A stretch of 64,000 nucleotides of DNA from the NCBI GenBank assembly GCA_902779085.1, contig CACYZY010000005.1, positions 1 through 64,000 of the forward strand, in the 5' to 3' direction. The notes under the pieces are model-generated. The model was not told where the DNA came from, ran no database searches, and saw only the letters and a list, made by a program, of their open reading frames with translations. Shown one piece after another: positions 45,415-54,702 of this stretch. Position 1 is the stretch's first letter, and every line of letters begins with the position of its first letter. A program made the translations under genes and the position numbers. The DNA comes from an uncultured Bacteroidales bacterium. GTDB taxonomy: Bacteria > Bacteroidota > Bacteroidia > Bacteroidales > Bacteroidaceae.

Positions 45415-46857
45415 ATGAGACACCGAAGAATTGATATATTGCTTTCATTGTTGCCGGTCATTATCCTGATCATCATGCTGGCAATGGTCATCAGGGTATT
45501 TGGCGCTGATGCACTCGACGGAGGCAGCCAGGTATCCTTGCTCATCGCTGGCGGCATATGCTGTGCCATCTCCATACTGTATTTCCGTATTCCGTGGAAA
45601 GATCTGGAAGATGGCATCAAGCGCAATGTAGGCAGTGTCACTTCCGCCATCATCATCCTGTTGATGATAGGCGCCATTTCGGGCGTTTGGATTCTCAGTG
45701 GTGTGGTACCTACCCTGATCCACTACGGACTGATGCTGATTCATCCCAAGTTCTTCTTGGTCACCACCTGTATCATCTGCGCCATTGTGAGCGTGCTGAC
45801 AGGCAGTTCATGGAGCACCATCGCCACCATCGGTATTGCCCTGTTGGGCATCGGACAGGCCCAGGGCTTCAGTAGTGGACTCATAGCCGGTGCCATCATC
45901 TCAGGCGCCTATTTCGGCGACAAGATGTCCCCCCTGAGCGACACCACCGTTCTGGCCTCTACCATGAGTGACGTCCCCCTGTTCAGCCACATCCGCTACA
46001 TGATGTACACCGTAGTACCCACGATGGTTATTACCCTTACCATCTTCACTATTATCGGCCTAAACTACAGTGTTACAGATGCCACATTGATAAATCTTTA
46101 CCAAGAATTGTTGCAGCAACACTTCAATCTATCACCTTGGTTGATGATTGTCCCCATACTGACCATTTTGATGATTGTCAAGAAGTGGCCAGCCGTGATT
46201 GTATTGTTCCTCAGTTCCATATTGGGAGGCATCTTCGCCCTCATTTTCCAGCCCCATATTCTGGCAGAAGTGGCAGGCACCACTGAGATTACCTTCACCA
46301 GTCAATTCGAGGGTGTGATGCGAGGCATGTACGACATTACTTCGATAGACATGGGACATCCTCAGGTGAGCGAGTTGGTATCTACCCGAGGCATGACCGG
46401 TATGCTCAATACCATCTACCTGATCCTTTGTGCAATGTGCTTTGGTGGTTTAATGACCACTAGCGGTATGTTACAGCGTATCACCCAACTGATACTGCCC
46501 TTCACCCGTACCCGCACCTCGTTGGTAGCCAGCACCGTCAGCACAGGCTTCTTCATGAACACCATGGTAGCCGACCAATACCTAAGCATCATCCTTACCG
46601 CCAATATGTTCAAGGGCGTGTTCCACCGTCGTGGCTACGAAGAACGCCTGATGAGCCGCAGCATAGAAGACAGTGCCACCGTCACCTCTCCCCTGATTCC
46701 ATGGAGTAGTTGCGGTATGACACAAGCCACCATTTTGGGTGTACCCACCATCGTTTACTTGCCCTATTGCTTCTTCAACATCATCAGTCCGCTGATGAGC
46801 ATTACGATAGCCGCCATCGGTTATAAAATATTCAAAAAGAAAGAGGTAGCCAACTAA
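45415..46857 (+). CDS. nhaC: Na+/H+ antiporter, NhaC family
   Basis: A 480-residue membrane protein with 11-12 helices. NhaC features include LTGSSWSTIATIGIALLGIG, GAYFGDKMSPLSDTTVLAS with the charged Asp/Lys/Asp that carry ions, and ATVTSPLIPWSSCGMTQATILGVPT near the end. It exchanges sodium (or organic anions such as malate/lactate in some relatives) for protons. A bidirectional terminator overlaps its last codons. Confidence 0.92.
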   Translation: MRHRRIDILLSLLPVIILIIMLAMVIRVFGADALDGGSQVSLLIAGGICCAISILYFRIPWKDLEDGIKRNVGSVTSAIIILLMIGAISGVWILSGVVPTLIHYGLMLIHPKFFLVTTCIICAIVSVLTGSSWSTIATIGIALLGIGQAQGFSSGLIAGAIISGAYFGDKMSPLSDTTVLASTMSDVPLFSHIRYMMYTVVPTMVITLTIFTIIGLNYSVTDATLINLYQELLQQHFNLSPWLMIVPILTILMIVKKWPAVIVLFLSSILGGIFALIFQPHILAEVAGTTEITFTSQFEGVMRGMYDITSIDMGHPQVSELVSTRGMTGMLNTIYLILCAMCFGGLMTTSGMLQRITQLILPFTRTRTSLVASTVSTGFFMNTMVADQYLSIILTANMFKGVFHRRGYEERLMSRSIEDSATVTSPLIPWSSCGMTQATILGVPTIVYLPYCFFNIISPLMSITIAAIGYKIFKKKEVAN

Positions 46858-46874
46858 TATTGAACTACCTCTTT
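46840..46874. terminator. Bidirectional terminator between nhaC and the DUF2207 gene
   Basis: AAAGAGGTAG (46840-46849) pairs perfectly with CTACCTCTTT (46865-46874); A- and T-rich flanks on both sides. The left arm lies inside the end of nhaC. Confidence 0.75.
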
Positions 46875-46887
46875 AACTCATTATTCT

Positions 46888-48915
46888 TTATCTTACACCA
46901 CTGCCTCCGCCACCGGAGTGACCTCCACCGCCACCAAACGACGAGTGGCCTCCACCACCACTGTACCTGCGTTCACGGGCAGCACGTTCTGCTGCTGCAG
47001 CAGCAAGTTTTTCTGCCCTGATTTCTTCTGCTGTACGGAAAGACTCCACATAGCGGTAACTGTCCTGCATGGTGTTAATCAGCGAACCAATCAATACGCC
47101 CGACGTACCAGCCGTACTGACAGCCAGCAGCATACGGGTAATCTCGTCCATCTTCATCACGTCAGGCGCCAGTTTCTTCATGCCCTTGCGCACCTCATCC
47201 GCCATACCGTACAATGAGGCATACACCAGGTATTCCTTCCAGAGCGACACCTCCGACACCTCACGTTCGTTCACCAGTGTAAAATCTTTCAAGAACTTAT
47301 AGAAGCCATACACCTCCTTCGCTCCCTCTTTAGGCACGTTTTTCAAAGGCACATTGGCATTTACCATATAGTCCACCATGCGTGCATATGGCCGGATGTT
47401 CAACACATGATCCTCGATATAATTTTTCAACTCGTCAGGCTGCAACAGATGGTCCTTCCCTGCAGCTTGATACAGCAAGCGATGCAACAAGTTCTCCATA
47501 TGCTCATCGTCCATCTGCACTCCTAATTTGAGTTCCTTTTCCTTGATGGTACTTTGCATATAAGGATGATACAACTGCAAAAGATCCTTATGATCCTGCG
47601 TCTCTTCAAAAGCTTTCAGACTACCAGGCGTAGTGATATTGAACACCTCACGCACCTTTCCTTTATCCGTCATATCGGTAGTAATCTGGATAGCACCTTT
47701 ATAGAGCATACGCAACATAAAGGCCTCTATCAGCTGACTGATACCCACTTTTTCTTTTGGTCTCAAAGTGGTAAGTATGCGTTGCGAGCAAGTCAGTTTG
47801 CCGTCCATTGGAGGATCACGGTGGTAAGGCAAGTCAGCCACCTTCTGTCCTATTAGCTTCGACACCTTCTTCTCCCACTTCCGCTGGTCAATCTTCTTCC
47901 CCCAGAAAAGTCGTATGATTCCATAGATAACGAGCCATACAGGCAACAGAATCAGGAATAGCAGAAGGCCTCCCACCAAGAACATAAACAGGTAATTCAC
48001 CCACACCGGAGTGGTTGAGTCGCCGCCCAACAACGAAGCCCGTTTGGCTGTACCGTCGTTTTCATCGTCCAGCGAGTAGTCACTGTCCACGAAAGCACGT
48101 TCCTTGATGGTCTCGAACTTATCCACCTCCCCCGCCATTGCAGGCTGGAACAAGCCCTTCTCGAACTCAGCCATCACGATGATGCTGTTGCCCTCGCTCA
48201 TCCACGTCGAGTCGTTTTCAGCCTTTATAGCACCATCAATTGTAAAATTGAGATAGCCATAATAGCCAAAAGCCCATGCTTTTGTTGCTGGATGCTGCAA
48301 GGTTTCCAGACGGGAATCCTGCAAAGCTGTCTGATTCATCTCTGCCCATTGTGCAGGTGTCGTCGCCTGGAAGCAAGGCAAAGCCCATATATCGTCAGCT
48401 GTATATTGCAGAGAGTCACGTTTCAATGTCCTGATAGTTACAGAAGCATATTCGGCAGCAGGGTTCGCTGCCTCATAGAACGAGTGATTGAAGCCGTCAG
48501 ATTCCTCATATGAGCGCACCAGGTTGGTAATCACGTAGCGCACTATATAATCATGATGTCCTTCCTCCCCCACGCCCCAGCACACCTCGGTGCCCGAGTC
48601 CGTTTGGTTGAAGCCACAGTGAAATGTCTTCTCCCAGCGAGAACGGTCCAGGTCCCAATAGTCGTCAAAGACATACGCCCGACCGTTTTCACTGACACTC
48701 AGTTCTTTCAGCTCCATCCCATCTTGCAAGTTATTGAACGTGATATAGTTCTCGGTACCATATCCGCCGATGTACATAGAGCGCATTTCCTGCACATATG
48801 CATCGCCGTTGGTATCGAGCACCACATCCATGAGCAGATAGTCAAGGCTGTGTTGCGCAAACGAGGTGGTGGCTATCCAGCAGACAACCACCCATGTCAA
48901 CCATCGTTTTATCAT
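46888..48915 (-). CDS. DUF2207 membrane protein with glycine-rich tail
   Basis: A 675-residue protein. A signal peptide (about 1-20) is followed by a large extracytoplasmic DUF2207 beta domain (YLLMDVVLDTNGDAYVQE, TFHCGFNQTDSGTEVCWGVG). One or two membrane helices lie near 305-335 (YLFMFLVGGLLLFLILLPVW). A cytoplasmic helical region follows, with YGFYKFLKDFTLVNEREVS and YASLYGMADEVRKGMKKL, and the end is a Gly/Ser/His-rich tail. DUF2207 proteins often pair with LemA, as here, where its start overlaps the lemA stop by four bases. Role probably in the envelope; unknown. Confidence 0.85.
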   Translation of the reverse strand: MIKRWLTWVVVCWIATTSFAQHSLDYLLMDVVLDTNGDAYVQEMRSMYIGGYGTENYITFNNLQDGMELKELSVSENGRAYVFDDYWDLDRSRWEKTFHCGFNQTDSGTEVCWGVGEEGHHDYIVRYVITNLVRSYEESDGFNHSFYEAANPAAEYASVTIRTLKRDSLQYTADDIWALPCFQATTPAQWAEMNQTALQDSRLETLQHPATKAWAFGYYGYLNFTIDGAIKAENDSTWMSEGNSIIVMAEFEKGLFQPAMAGEVDKFETIKERAFVDSDYSLDDENDGTAKRASLLGGDSTTPVWVNYLFMFLVGGLLLFLILLPVWLVIYGIIRLFWGKKIDQRKWEKKVSKLIGQKVADLPYHRDPPMDGKLTCSQRILTTLRPKEKVGISQLIEAFMLRMLYKGAIQITTDMTDKGKVREVFNITTPGSLKAFEETQDHKDLLQLYHPYMQSTIKEKELKLGVQMDDEHMENLLHRLLYQAAGKDHLLQPDELKNYIEDHVLNIRPYARMVDYMVNANVPLKNVPKEGAKEVYGFYKFLKDFTLVNEREVSEVSLWKEYLVYASLYGMADEVRKGMKKLAPDVMKMDEITRMLLAVSTAGTSGVLIGSLINTMQDSYRYVESFRTAEEIRAEKLAAAAAERAARERRYSGGGGHSSFGGGGGHSGGGGSGVR

Positions 48916-49520
48916 TTAGCGGCTACGTTACCTCCCTCGATTGGTCCTCTTGGAGCTCCTATATTTGGCATTTCGGAAATGTCGCGCTTGCCCTCCTTAT
49001 CCAGTTTCAGGTAGTTGCGAGTGCCAAAGTTCAGCATGCTGGCAATGAAGCTAGAAGGCCACTGACGCACATAGCGGTTCATCTTGGTAGCCGTGTCGTT
49101 ATAGATCATACGACTGTTACGTACATTGTTTTCGAAGTTGTTCACTGCCTCCATCACCTGAGCATACAAGTTAGAAGCTTTCAGGTCAGGATATTGCTCA
49201 GCTACCACCATCAGGCGACTCAGCACTGAGCCAAATGCACTGTTCTGGTCGTTCACATCATCAGCCGTCTTGATTTCAGAGCCCCTGCGGGCACGTATGG
49301 TCTCAATCAGAGTCTGACTCTCGTGCTGTGCATAGTTGGCAGCCTGTTGTGCCAGTTGCATGATAGCATCCCAACGGCTGTTGAGCTGCACCTCAATCTG
49401 GCTCAAAGCATTGTTACACAACTCGTCCAGGTTCACCAACTGACGCTGGGTAGAAACGAACCAATTCACCAATCCGATTACCAGCAGTACAATGACGCCT
49501 AAAATAATCCATCCTGTCAT
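48912..49520 (-). CDS. lemA: LemA family protein
   Basis: A 202-residue protein; the start is ATG 49520, giving an N-terminal membrane helix (TGWIILGVIVLLVIGLVNWF) and a long helical soluble part with the LemA signatures LVNLDELCNNALSQIEVQLNSRWD, VVAEQYPDLKASNLYAQVMEAV and NDTATKMNRYVRQWPSSFIA. LemA proteins are inner-membrane helical-bundle proteins of unclear role. It is the first gene of a two-gene unit with DUF2207. A near-consensus -7 box (TACCTTTA on the minus strand, 49554-49561) lies upstream. Confidence 0.93.
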   Translation of the reverse strand: MTGWIILGVIVLLVIGLVNWFVSTQRQLVNLDELCNNALSQIEVQLNSRWDAIMQLAQQAANYAQHESQTLIETIRARRGSEIKTADDVNDQNSAFGSVLSRLMVVAEQYPDLKASNLYAQVMEAVNNFENNVRNSRMIYNDTATKMNRYVRQWPSSFIASMLNFGTRNYLKLDKEGKRDISEMPNIGAPRGPIEGGNVAAK

Positions 49521-49584
49521 AATATAAATCCTTTTAAAGTTAATATATTGCCGTAAAGGTATACAATAATCAAGAAATAACAAA

Positions 49585-49610
49585 AAAAGAGGAGGTTTTT
49601 TAAATCCTCC
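49585..49610 (-). terminator. Terminator-like hairpin just upstream of lemA
   Basis: On the minus strand GGAGG (49610-49606) pairs with CCTCC (49595-49591), followed by TCTTTTTTTG. It would stop read-through from the right before the lemA promoter at 49554-49561. Confidence 0.5.
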
Positions 49611-49931
49611 CAGCTGTGAACTCTTCCTATAAGGATTAAGGTGATACGATAATAATATTGGTCAATACGAAAGAAATGGCTTCCGCTCTCATGAGTATAG
49701 CCTGCAACCACTCGAAACAAAGCTTGCTTACTATGGTGCTATAACTTGCCATAACTTGTCGCTATACTTCCTATCACCCGACGCAGTATCTGCCATACCC
49801 ATATAGGAGATACTGCGATAAGTAAAAACAGATATTACAACGACCCATAGCAGATACTGCGGCAACCCGTTAAAATACCTCTTTCCCTACGAAGCTTAAA
49901 TAAAGTTATTTTTAATCAAAAAATACCTGAA
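49611..49931. repeat. Non-coding gap with three copies of AGATACTGCG
   Basis: Copies are at 49782-49791 (inverted), 49808-49817 and 49852-49861. The first two can form a hairpin. No gene or clear promoter is seen in the rest of this 320-base gap. Confidence 0.5.
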
Positions 49932-50480
49932 TCAATACACTGCCAAGCCAATGACGCCACAGATAATAATCATGAGGATGGGATTGGCTTTGTAACGGCT
50001 GGTGGCTACGAAGGCAATGAGGAAGAGGAGGCAACTGGTGATGAACTGGAATTTGTCGGTAACGGGGTTGCCGAAGTTCTCTTCGTTCATCAACAGGAGG
50101 GCAGCGGCAGCCAAGAGGCCTATCACGGCGGGACGCAGGCCTTTGAAGACGCTCTCTACCAAAGGATGGTGCTGGTATTTGAGGAAGAACTTGCTGATGG
50201 TGAGCATCAGGATAAAGGAGGGCAGGCACACGGCAAAGGTGGCCACAAAACTGCCCCAGACGCTGCCTGTAGCAGTGAAGCCTACATAGGTGGCGCTATT
50301 AATGCCGATAGGACCTGGCGTCATCTGACTGATGGCGACGATGTCGGTAAATTGCTGCGTGGAGAGCCAACCATGAATAGTGACTACCTCGGCTTGGATC
50401 AGGGAGAGCATAGCGTAGCCGCCTCCGAAGCCAAACAGGCCGATCTTAAAGAATGTCCAAAACAGTGCTAAATACAACAT
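49932..50480 (-). CDS. Chromate transporter family protein, half-size (second of pair)
   Basis: A 182-residue membrane protein of the short-chain CHR family. ATG 50480 is chosen, so the gene overlaps the end of its partner by 13 bases. The conserved start FWTFFKIGLFGFGGGYAMLSLIQ and AISQMTPGPIGINSATYVGF are present. Short-chain members work as pairs with opposite membrane topology. The substrate may be chromate/sulfate-like anions, but most members in anaerobes are uncharacterised. Confidence 0.88.
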   Translation of the reverse strand: MLYLALFWTFFKIGLFGFGGGYAMLSLIQAEVVTIHGWLSTQQFTDIVAISQMTPGPIGINSATYVGFTATGSVWGSFVATFAVCLPSFILMLTISKFFLKYQHHPLVESVFKGLRPAVIGLLAAAALLLMNEENFGNPVTDKFQFITSCLLFLIAFVATSRYKANPILMIIICGVIGLAVY

Positions 50481-51001
50481 TTTCCGTAGAGATAGCCTCC
50501 GAGACCGGCAGCAATGATGATCCAAATTGGTGAGAAGCCCAGGAGCCAGATGAGCAAGGCAGCAACTACTGGAATCCAGATGGTCTTCCAGTTGAGTTTG
50601 GCTTTCCTGCCCATGCGGAATACGGGGGCGGCAATGAGGGCTACCACGGCAGGACGGATGCCCTTGAAGACTTTCTCGACATAGGGATTGTCCTTATAGG
50701 TAGCAAAGAACAGAGCAATGGCCAGTATCATCAGAAAAGATGGCAGGATGCTGCCTAAACTGGTGACCAGACTACCCTTGACGCCTCGAAGCCTATAGCC
50801 TACGAAGATAGCGATGTTGACAGCCAGGATGCCTGGAGCCGACTGAGCAATGGCGAGCAGGTCGAGAAAATCGTCCTGCTCTATCCATTTCTTCTTGTTC
50901 ACTATCTCGTCTTCAATCAAGGGTACCATGGCGTAACCTCCGCCAATGGTAAATGCGCCTATCTTGAAGAAGATCTTAAAGGCTTCGAAATAGAAATTCA
51001 T
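50468..51001 (-). CDS. Chromate transporter family protein, half-size (first of pair)
   Basis: A 177-residue membrane protein with FKIFFKIGAFTIGGGYAMVPLI and AIAQSAPGILAVNIAIFVGYR, the matching half of the short-chain CHR pair. Its ATG overlaps the purL stop (ATGA), and its end overlaps the next half-gene, so the three are translationally coupled. Confidence 0.88.
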   Translation of the reverse strand: MNFYFEAFKIFFKIGAFTIGGGYAMVPLIEDEIVNKKKWIEQDDFLDLLAIAQSAPGILAVNIAIFVGYRLRGVKGSLVTSLGSILPSFLMILAIALFFATYKDNPYVEKVFKGIRPAVVALIAAPVFRMGRKAKLNWKTIWIPVVAALLIWLLGFSPIWIIIAAGLGGYLYGKCCI

Positions 51002-54000
51002 TTCTTATGCTTTTGTACCCATTTGCGAGCATTGACGAATGCTTCAATCCATGGTGTTATCTCGTCATTCTTGCGGTTAGCAGGATAGTCGCCACACTGC
51101 CAAGGGAAGAAGGCACGCTCGAGGTGAGGCATGATGGCTACATGACGGCCATCGGCACTTGCCAAACCTGCCACGTCGAAATCACTGCCATTAGGATTGC
51201 CTGGATACACGCTGTAGTTGTACTTGGCAACGATGTTATAGTCTCTTTCCTTGCCCTTGAGGCTGAACTTGCCCTCTGCATGGGCTACCCAGATGCCAAT
51301 CTTGTTGCCACTGAGGGAGCCAAACATGACGCTGTCGTTCTTAGGGATGCGCAGGCTGACATAGCATGACTCGAACTTATGGCTGTCGTTGTGTACCATC
51401 TTGCCGATGTCCTGACGGTCAGGTGAGAGGAGGTTGAGCTCCATCATCAACTGGCAACCGTTGCAAACGCCCAATGACAGGGTATCAGGACGGGCATAGA
51501 AGCGGTCCAGGGTTTCCTTGGCCTTCTCGCTGTAGCGGAATGCGCCTGCCCAACCTTTGGCTGAACCGAGTACGTCGCTGTTGGAGAAGCCACCGCAGAA
51601 CACAATCATGTTGATGTCGTCCAAGGTCTCGCGTCCACTTGCCAAGTCGGTCATGGTAACGTCCTTCACATCGAAGCCTGCCAAGTAGAGAGCATAAGCC
51701 ATCTCGCGCTCGCTGTTGGTTCCCTTCTCACGGATGACGGCAGCTTTCAGACCAGAAGGCTTGCGGCGGTCTGGACTGATGCCATATTGCTGGAAGGTAC
51801 CGGTGAAGTCCTTGTTGAACTTATACTCCAACGGGAGTTGCTTGTAGTTGTTGAAGCGATCCTTTGCCAAACCGTTGGCCACTTGCTTGCGGTCCAACAG
51901 ATAAGAAGAAGAGTACCATACGTCACGCAGGTAGTCGATGCCAAACTGATAGGTAGCACCAGCCTTGTTGACGAGTATGTGGCGTTCGTCGCATGGGTGA
52001 CCCAGTTTGACGTACCCTACCCCTGCATCTTCCATCATATCCTTGAAGCGCTGGGTATCCTTGTTGGCAACCTGAATCACTACACCAGGGTTCTCGGCGA
52101 AGAGAATCTTCACGAGGTCAGGCTCTGCAATCTTGTCGAGGTCGAGCTCCATACCGCCTTCCACATTGGCGAAGCACATCTCCAACAGAGTGGTGATCAA
52201 ACCACCGGCAGAGATATCGTGACCTGCCAGGATAACACCCTTGCGGATGAGTTGCTGGATGGCGTTGAAGGCATCACGGAAATAGTCGGGATCGGTAACG
52301 GTAGCCACATCGTCACCCACCTTATTGAGGCTCTGTGCAAAGGCTGAACCACCTAAGCGCAGTTGGTCAAAGCTGAAGTCCACGTGATAGATGCTGGTGC
52401 TCTTGTTGTTCACCATCACCGGTGATACTACCTGGCGTACATCATCCACCTCGGCACCGGCACTGACGATGACGGTTCCCGGAGCGATGACCTTGGTACC
52501 GTCAGGATATTGCTGGGTCATACTCAAAGAGTCCTTGCCGGTAGGTACGTTGATACCCAGTTGCTGGCAATAGTCACTCAAAGCCTTGACAGCGGTATAG
52601 AGACGGGCATCCTCACCCTTCTGTGAACGGCAAGGCCACATCCAGTTGGCACTGAGACTCACACCGTCGATACCACTGTTCAGAGGCGCCCATACCACAT
52701 TGGTGAGGGCTTCACTGACTGCCATGATAGAACCCTTAGCGGGGTCTGCCAATGCTACCTGAGGCGCATGACCGATGGCGGTAGCGATGCCTTTCTTGCC
52801 ACGATAGTCGAGGGCTACAACGCCACAGTCACTGAGCGGCAACTGCAACTCTCCCTGGCATTGCTGACGGGCGATGCGACCTGTCACAGAACGGTCTACC
52901 TTATTGGTCAACCAGTCCTTGCAAGCCACTGCCTCGAGCTGCAGCACGTTATTGAGATATTCATCGAGCTTGGTAACGTCGTACTCAGGATTCTTATAGT
53001 GTCGCTCCACGGTCTCGTCAATCATATAGGTCTTAGGAGAAGAACCGAACATCTGGCTCACTGCCAAGTCGAACGGACGAACACTGTCGGCCTGTTGGAA
53101 AGCGAAGCGATGGTCACCGGTGGTCTCACCTACCACATACATCGGGGCACGTTCACGCTCGGCAATCTTGCGTACATGCTCCAATGCTTCTTCCTGGATG
53201 AGCAAACCCATGCGCTCCTGGCTCTCGTTGGCGATGATTTCCTTGGATGACAGGGTCTTGTCGCCGATTGGCAACTGGCTCATGTCAATCAGACCACCAC
53301 AATCTTCCACGAGTTCGCTGAGGCAGTTTACATGGCCTGCAGCACCGTGGTCGTGGATAGATACCACTGGGTTGGTTTCTTCCTCGCAAAGGGCACGCAC
53401 GACGTTGTAGGTACGCTTCTGCATCTCGGCATTAGCACGCTGTACGGCATTCAGTTCGACACCGTTGCTATAGCGACCTGTATCTACTGAAGACACAGAA
53501 CCACCACCCAAACCGATGCGGTAGTTATCACCGCCCAACAGCACAATCTTGTTGCCAGGCTGTGGCTTTCCCTTGAGGCAATCGCGCTCTGTGCCATAGC
53601 CTACGCCACCAGCCAGCATGATTACCTTGTCGTAGCCATATACCTCGTCGCCTTCCTTGTGTTCGAAGGTCAACAGAGAACCGCAAATCAGGGGCTGACC
53701 AAACTTGTTGCCGAAGTCGCTGGCACCATTGGATGCCTTGATCAGAATTTGTTCTGGGGTCTGGTAGAGCCACTTGCGTACAGGCAGCACATTCTCCCAG
53801 GCACGGTCTTCGTCGGTGCGAGGATAAGATGTGATATAGACTGCGGTACCGGCGATAGGCCAAGAACCCTTGCCACCACCCATACGGTCACGGATCTCAC
53901 CACCTGTACCGGTAGAGGCACCGTTGAAAGGCTCTACGGTGGTGGGGAAGTTGTGTGTCTCGGCTTTGAGGGAGATCACACTCTTGATATCTTTTACCTG

Positions 54001-54699
54001 GAAATAATCAGGCTTGGAATGGTCTGCCGGAGCGAATTGCTCAATCACAGGACCCTCGGCAAATGCCACATTGTCCTTGTAAGCAGAGATGATCTTACCA
54101 CGGTGTGCCTTGGTGGTGTCCTTGATCAACTGGAACAGGCTGGACTCCATCTCCTTGCCGTCGATGACGAAGGTGCCACCGAAGATCTTGTGGCGGCAGT
54201 GCTCGGAGTTGATCTGTGCGAAACCAAACACCTCAGAGTCGGTCAATGGACGACCACAGTCTTTCTCCACTTGCTTGAGGTAGTCCATCTCTTCTTTAGA
54301 AAGTGCCAAGCCTTCACGCTCGTTGTATGCCTCCAGGTCGTCGATGTGCACGATAGGCTCTGGCTTGCGGTTGGTAGTGAATATCTGCTGGTCCAGTCCC
54401 TTGTACATACGTTGCAGCATGGGGTCGTGGTCGGCATTCTCGTCAGCCACAGGGAAATATTCCTCTATGCGGGCAATGCCCTGCAAGCCCATGTTCTGGG
54501 TAATCTCTACAGCATTGGTACTCCAAGGAGTGATCATCTCACGACGAGGACCAACGAAGTAGCCCTTGAGGTTTTCTTCAATCTCTGGTTTAGCTTCGCC
54601 AAACAGCCAAGACAACTCTTCGGCTTCTTTCTGATTAGGCGTGTGGTCGCTTTCTACAGCTATCACGCTCTGTTGTGGGGTTCTGAAAAATAAGATCAT
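50998..54699 (-). CDS. purL: Phosphoribosylformylglycinamidine synthase (large, single-chain PurL)
   Basis: A 1233-residue enzyme of purine synthesis, converting FGAR, glutamine and ATP to FGAM. It is the long form: an N-terminal PurS-like part, two AIRS-like halves (ETHNFPTTVEPFNGASTGTGGEIRD, GLGGGSVSSVDTGRYS, PTGKDSLSMTQQYPDG) and a C-terminal glutaminase with the nucleophile in LGVCNGCQLMMEL and the partner residues in MPHLERAFFPWQ. It begins 3 bases after the GHL10 hydrolase gene and its stop overlaps the first chromate-transporter half. Confidence 0.97.
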   Translation of the reverse strand: MILFFRTPQQSVIAVESDHTPNQKEAEELSWLFGEAKPEIEENLKGYFVGPRREMITPWSTNAVEITQNMGLQGIARIEEYFPVADENADHDPMLQRMYKGLDQQIFTTNRKPEPIVHIDDLEAYNEREGLALSKEEMDYLKQVEKDCGRPLTDSEVFGFAQINSEHCRHKIFGGTFVIDGKEMESSLFQLIKDTTKAHRGKIISAYKDNVAFAEGPVIEQFAPADHSKPDYFQVKDIKSVISLKAETHNFPTTVEPFNGASTGTGGEIRDRMGGGKGSWPIAGTAVYITSYPRTDEDRAWENVLPVRKWLYQTPEQILIKASNGASDFGNKFGQPLICGSLLTFEHKEGDEVYGYDKVIMLAGGVGYGTERDCLKGKPQPGNKIVLLGGDNYRIGLGGGSVSSVDTGRYSNGVELNAVQRANAEMQKRTYNVVRALCEEETNPVVSIHDHGAAGHVNCLSELVEDCGGLIDMSQLPIGDKTLSSKEIIANESQERMGLLIQEEALEHVRKIAERERAPMYVVGETTGDHRFAFQQADSVRPFDLAVSQMFGSSPKTYMIDETVERHYKNPEYDVTKLDEYLNNVLQLEAVACKDWLTNKVDRSVTGRIARQQCQGELQLPLSDCGVVALDYRGKKGIATAIGHAPQVALADPAKGSIMAVSEALTNVVWAPLNSGIDGVSLSANWMWPCRSQKGEDARLYTAVKALSDYCQQLGINVPTGKDSLSMTQQYPDGTKVIAPGTVIVSAGAEVDDVRQVVSPVMVNNKSTSIYHVDFSFDQLRLGGSAFAQSLNKVGDDVATVTDPDYFRDAFNAIQQLIRKGVILAGHDISAGGLITTLLEMCFANVEGGMELDLDKIAEPDLVKILFAENPGVVIQVANKDTQRFKDMMEDAGVGYVKLGHPCDERHILVNKAGATYQFGIDYLRDVWYSSSYLLDRKQVANGLAKDRFNNYKQLPLEYKFNKDFTGTFQQYGISPDRRKPSGLKAAVIREKGTNSEREMAYALYLAGFDVKDVTMTDLASGRETLDDINMIVFCGGFSNSDVLGSAKGWAGAFRYSEKAKETLDRFYARPDTLSLGVCNGCQLMMELNLLSPDRQDIGKMVHNDSHKFESCYVSLRIPKNDSVMFGSLSGNKIGIWVAHAEGKFSLKGKERDYNIVAKYNYSVYPGNPNGSDFDVAGLASADGRHVAIMPHLERAFFPWQCGDYPANRKNDEITPWIEAFVNARKWVQKHKK

Positions 54700-54702
54700 A
54701 TT

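Noticed and set aside
53659-54693. 344-codon frame opposite purL
   Set aside because: Antisense shadow of a strongly conserved gene.
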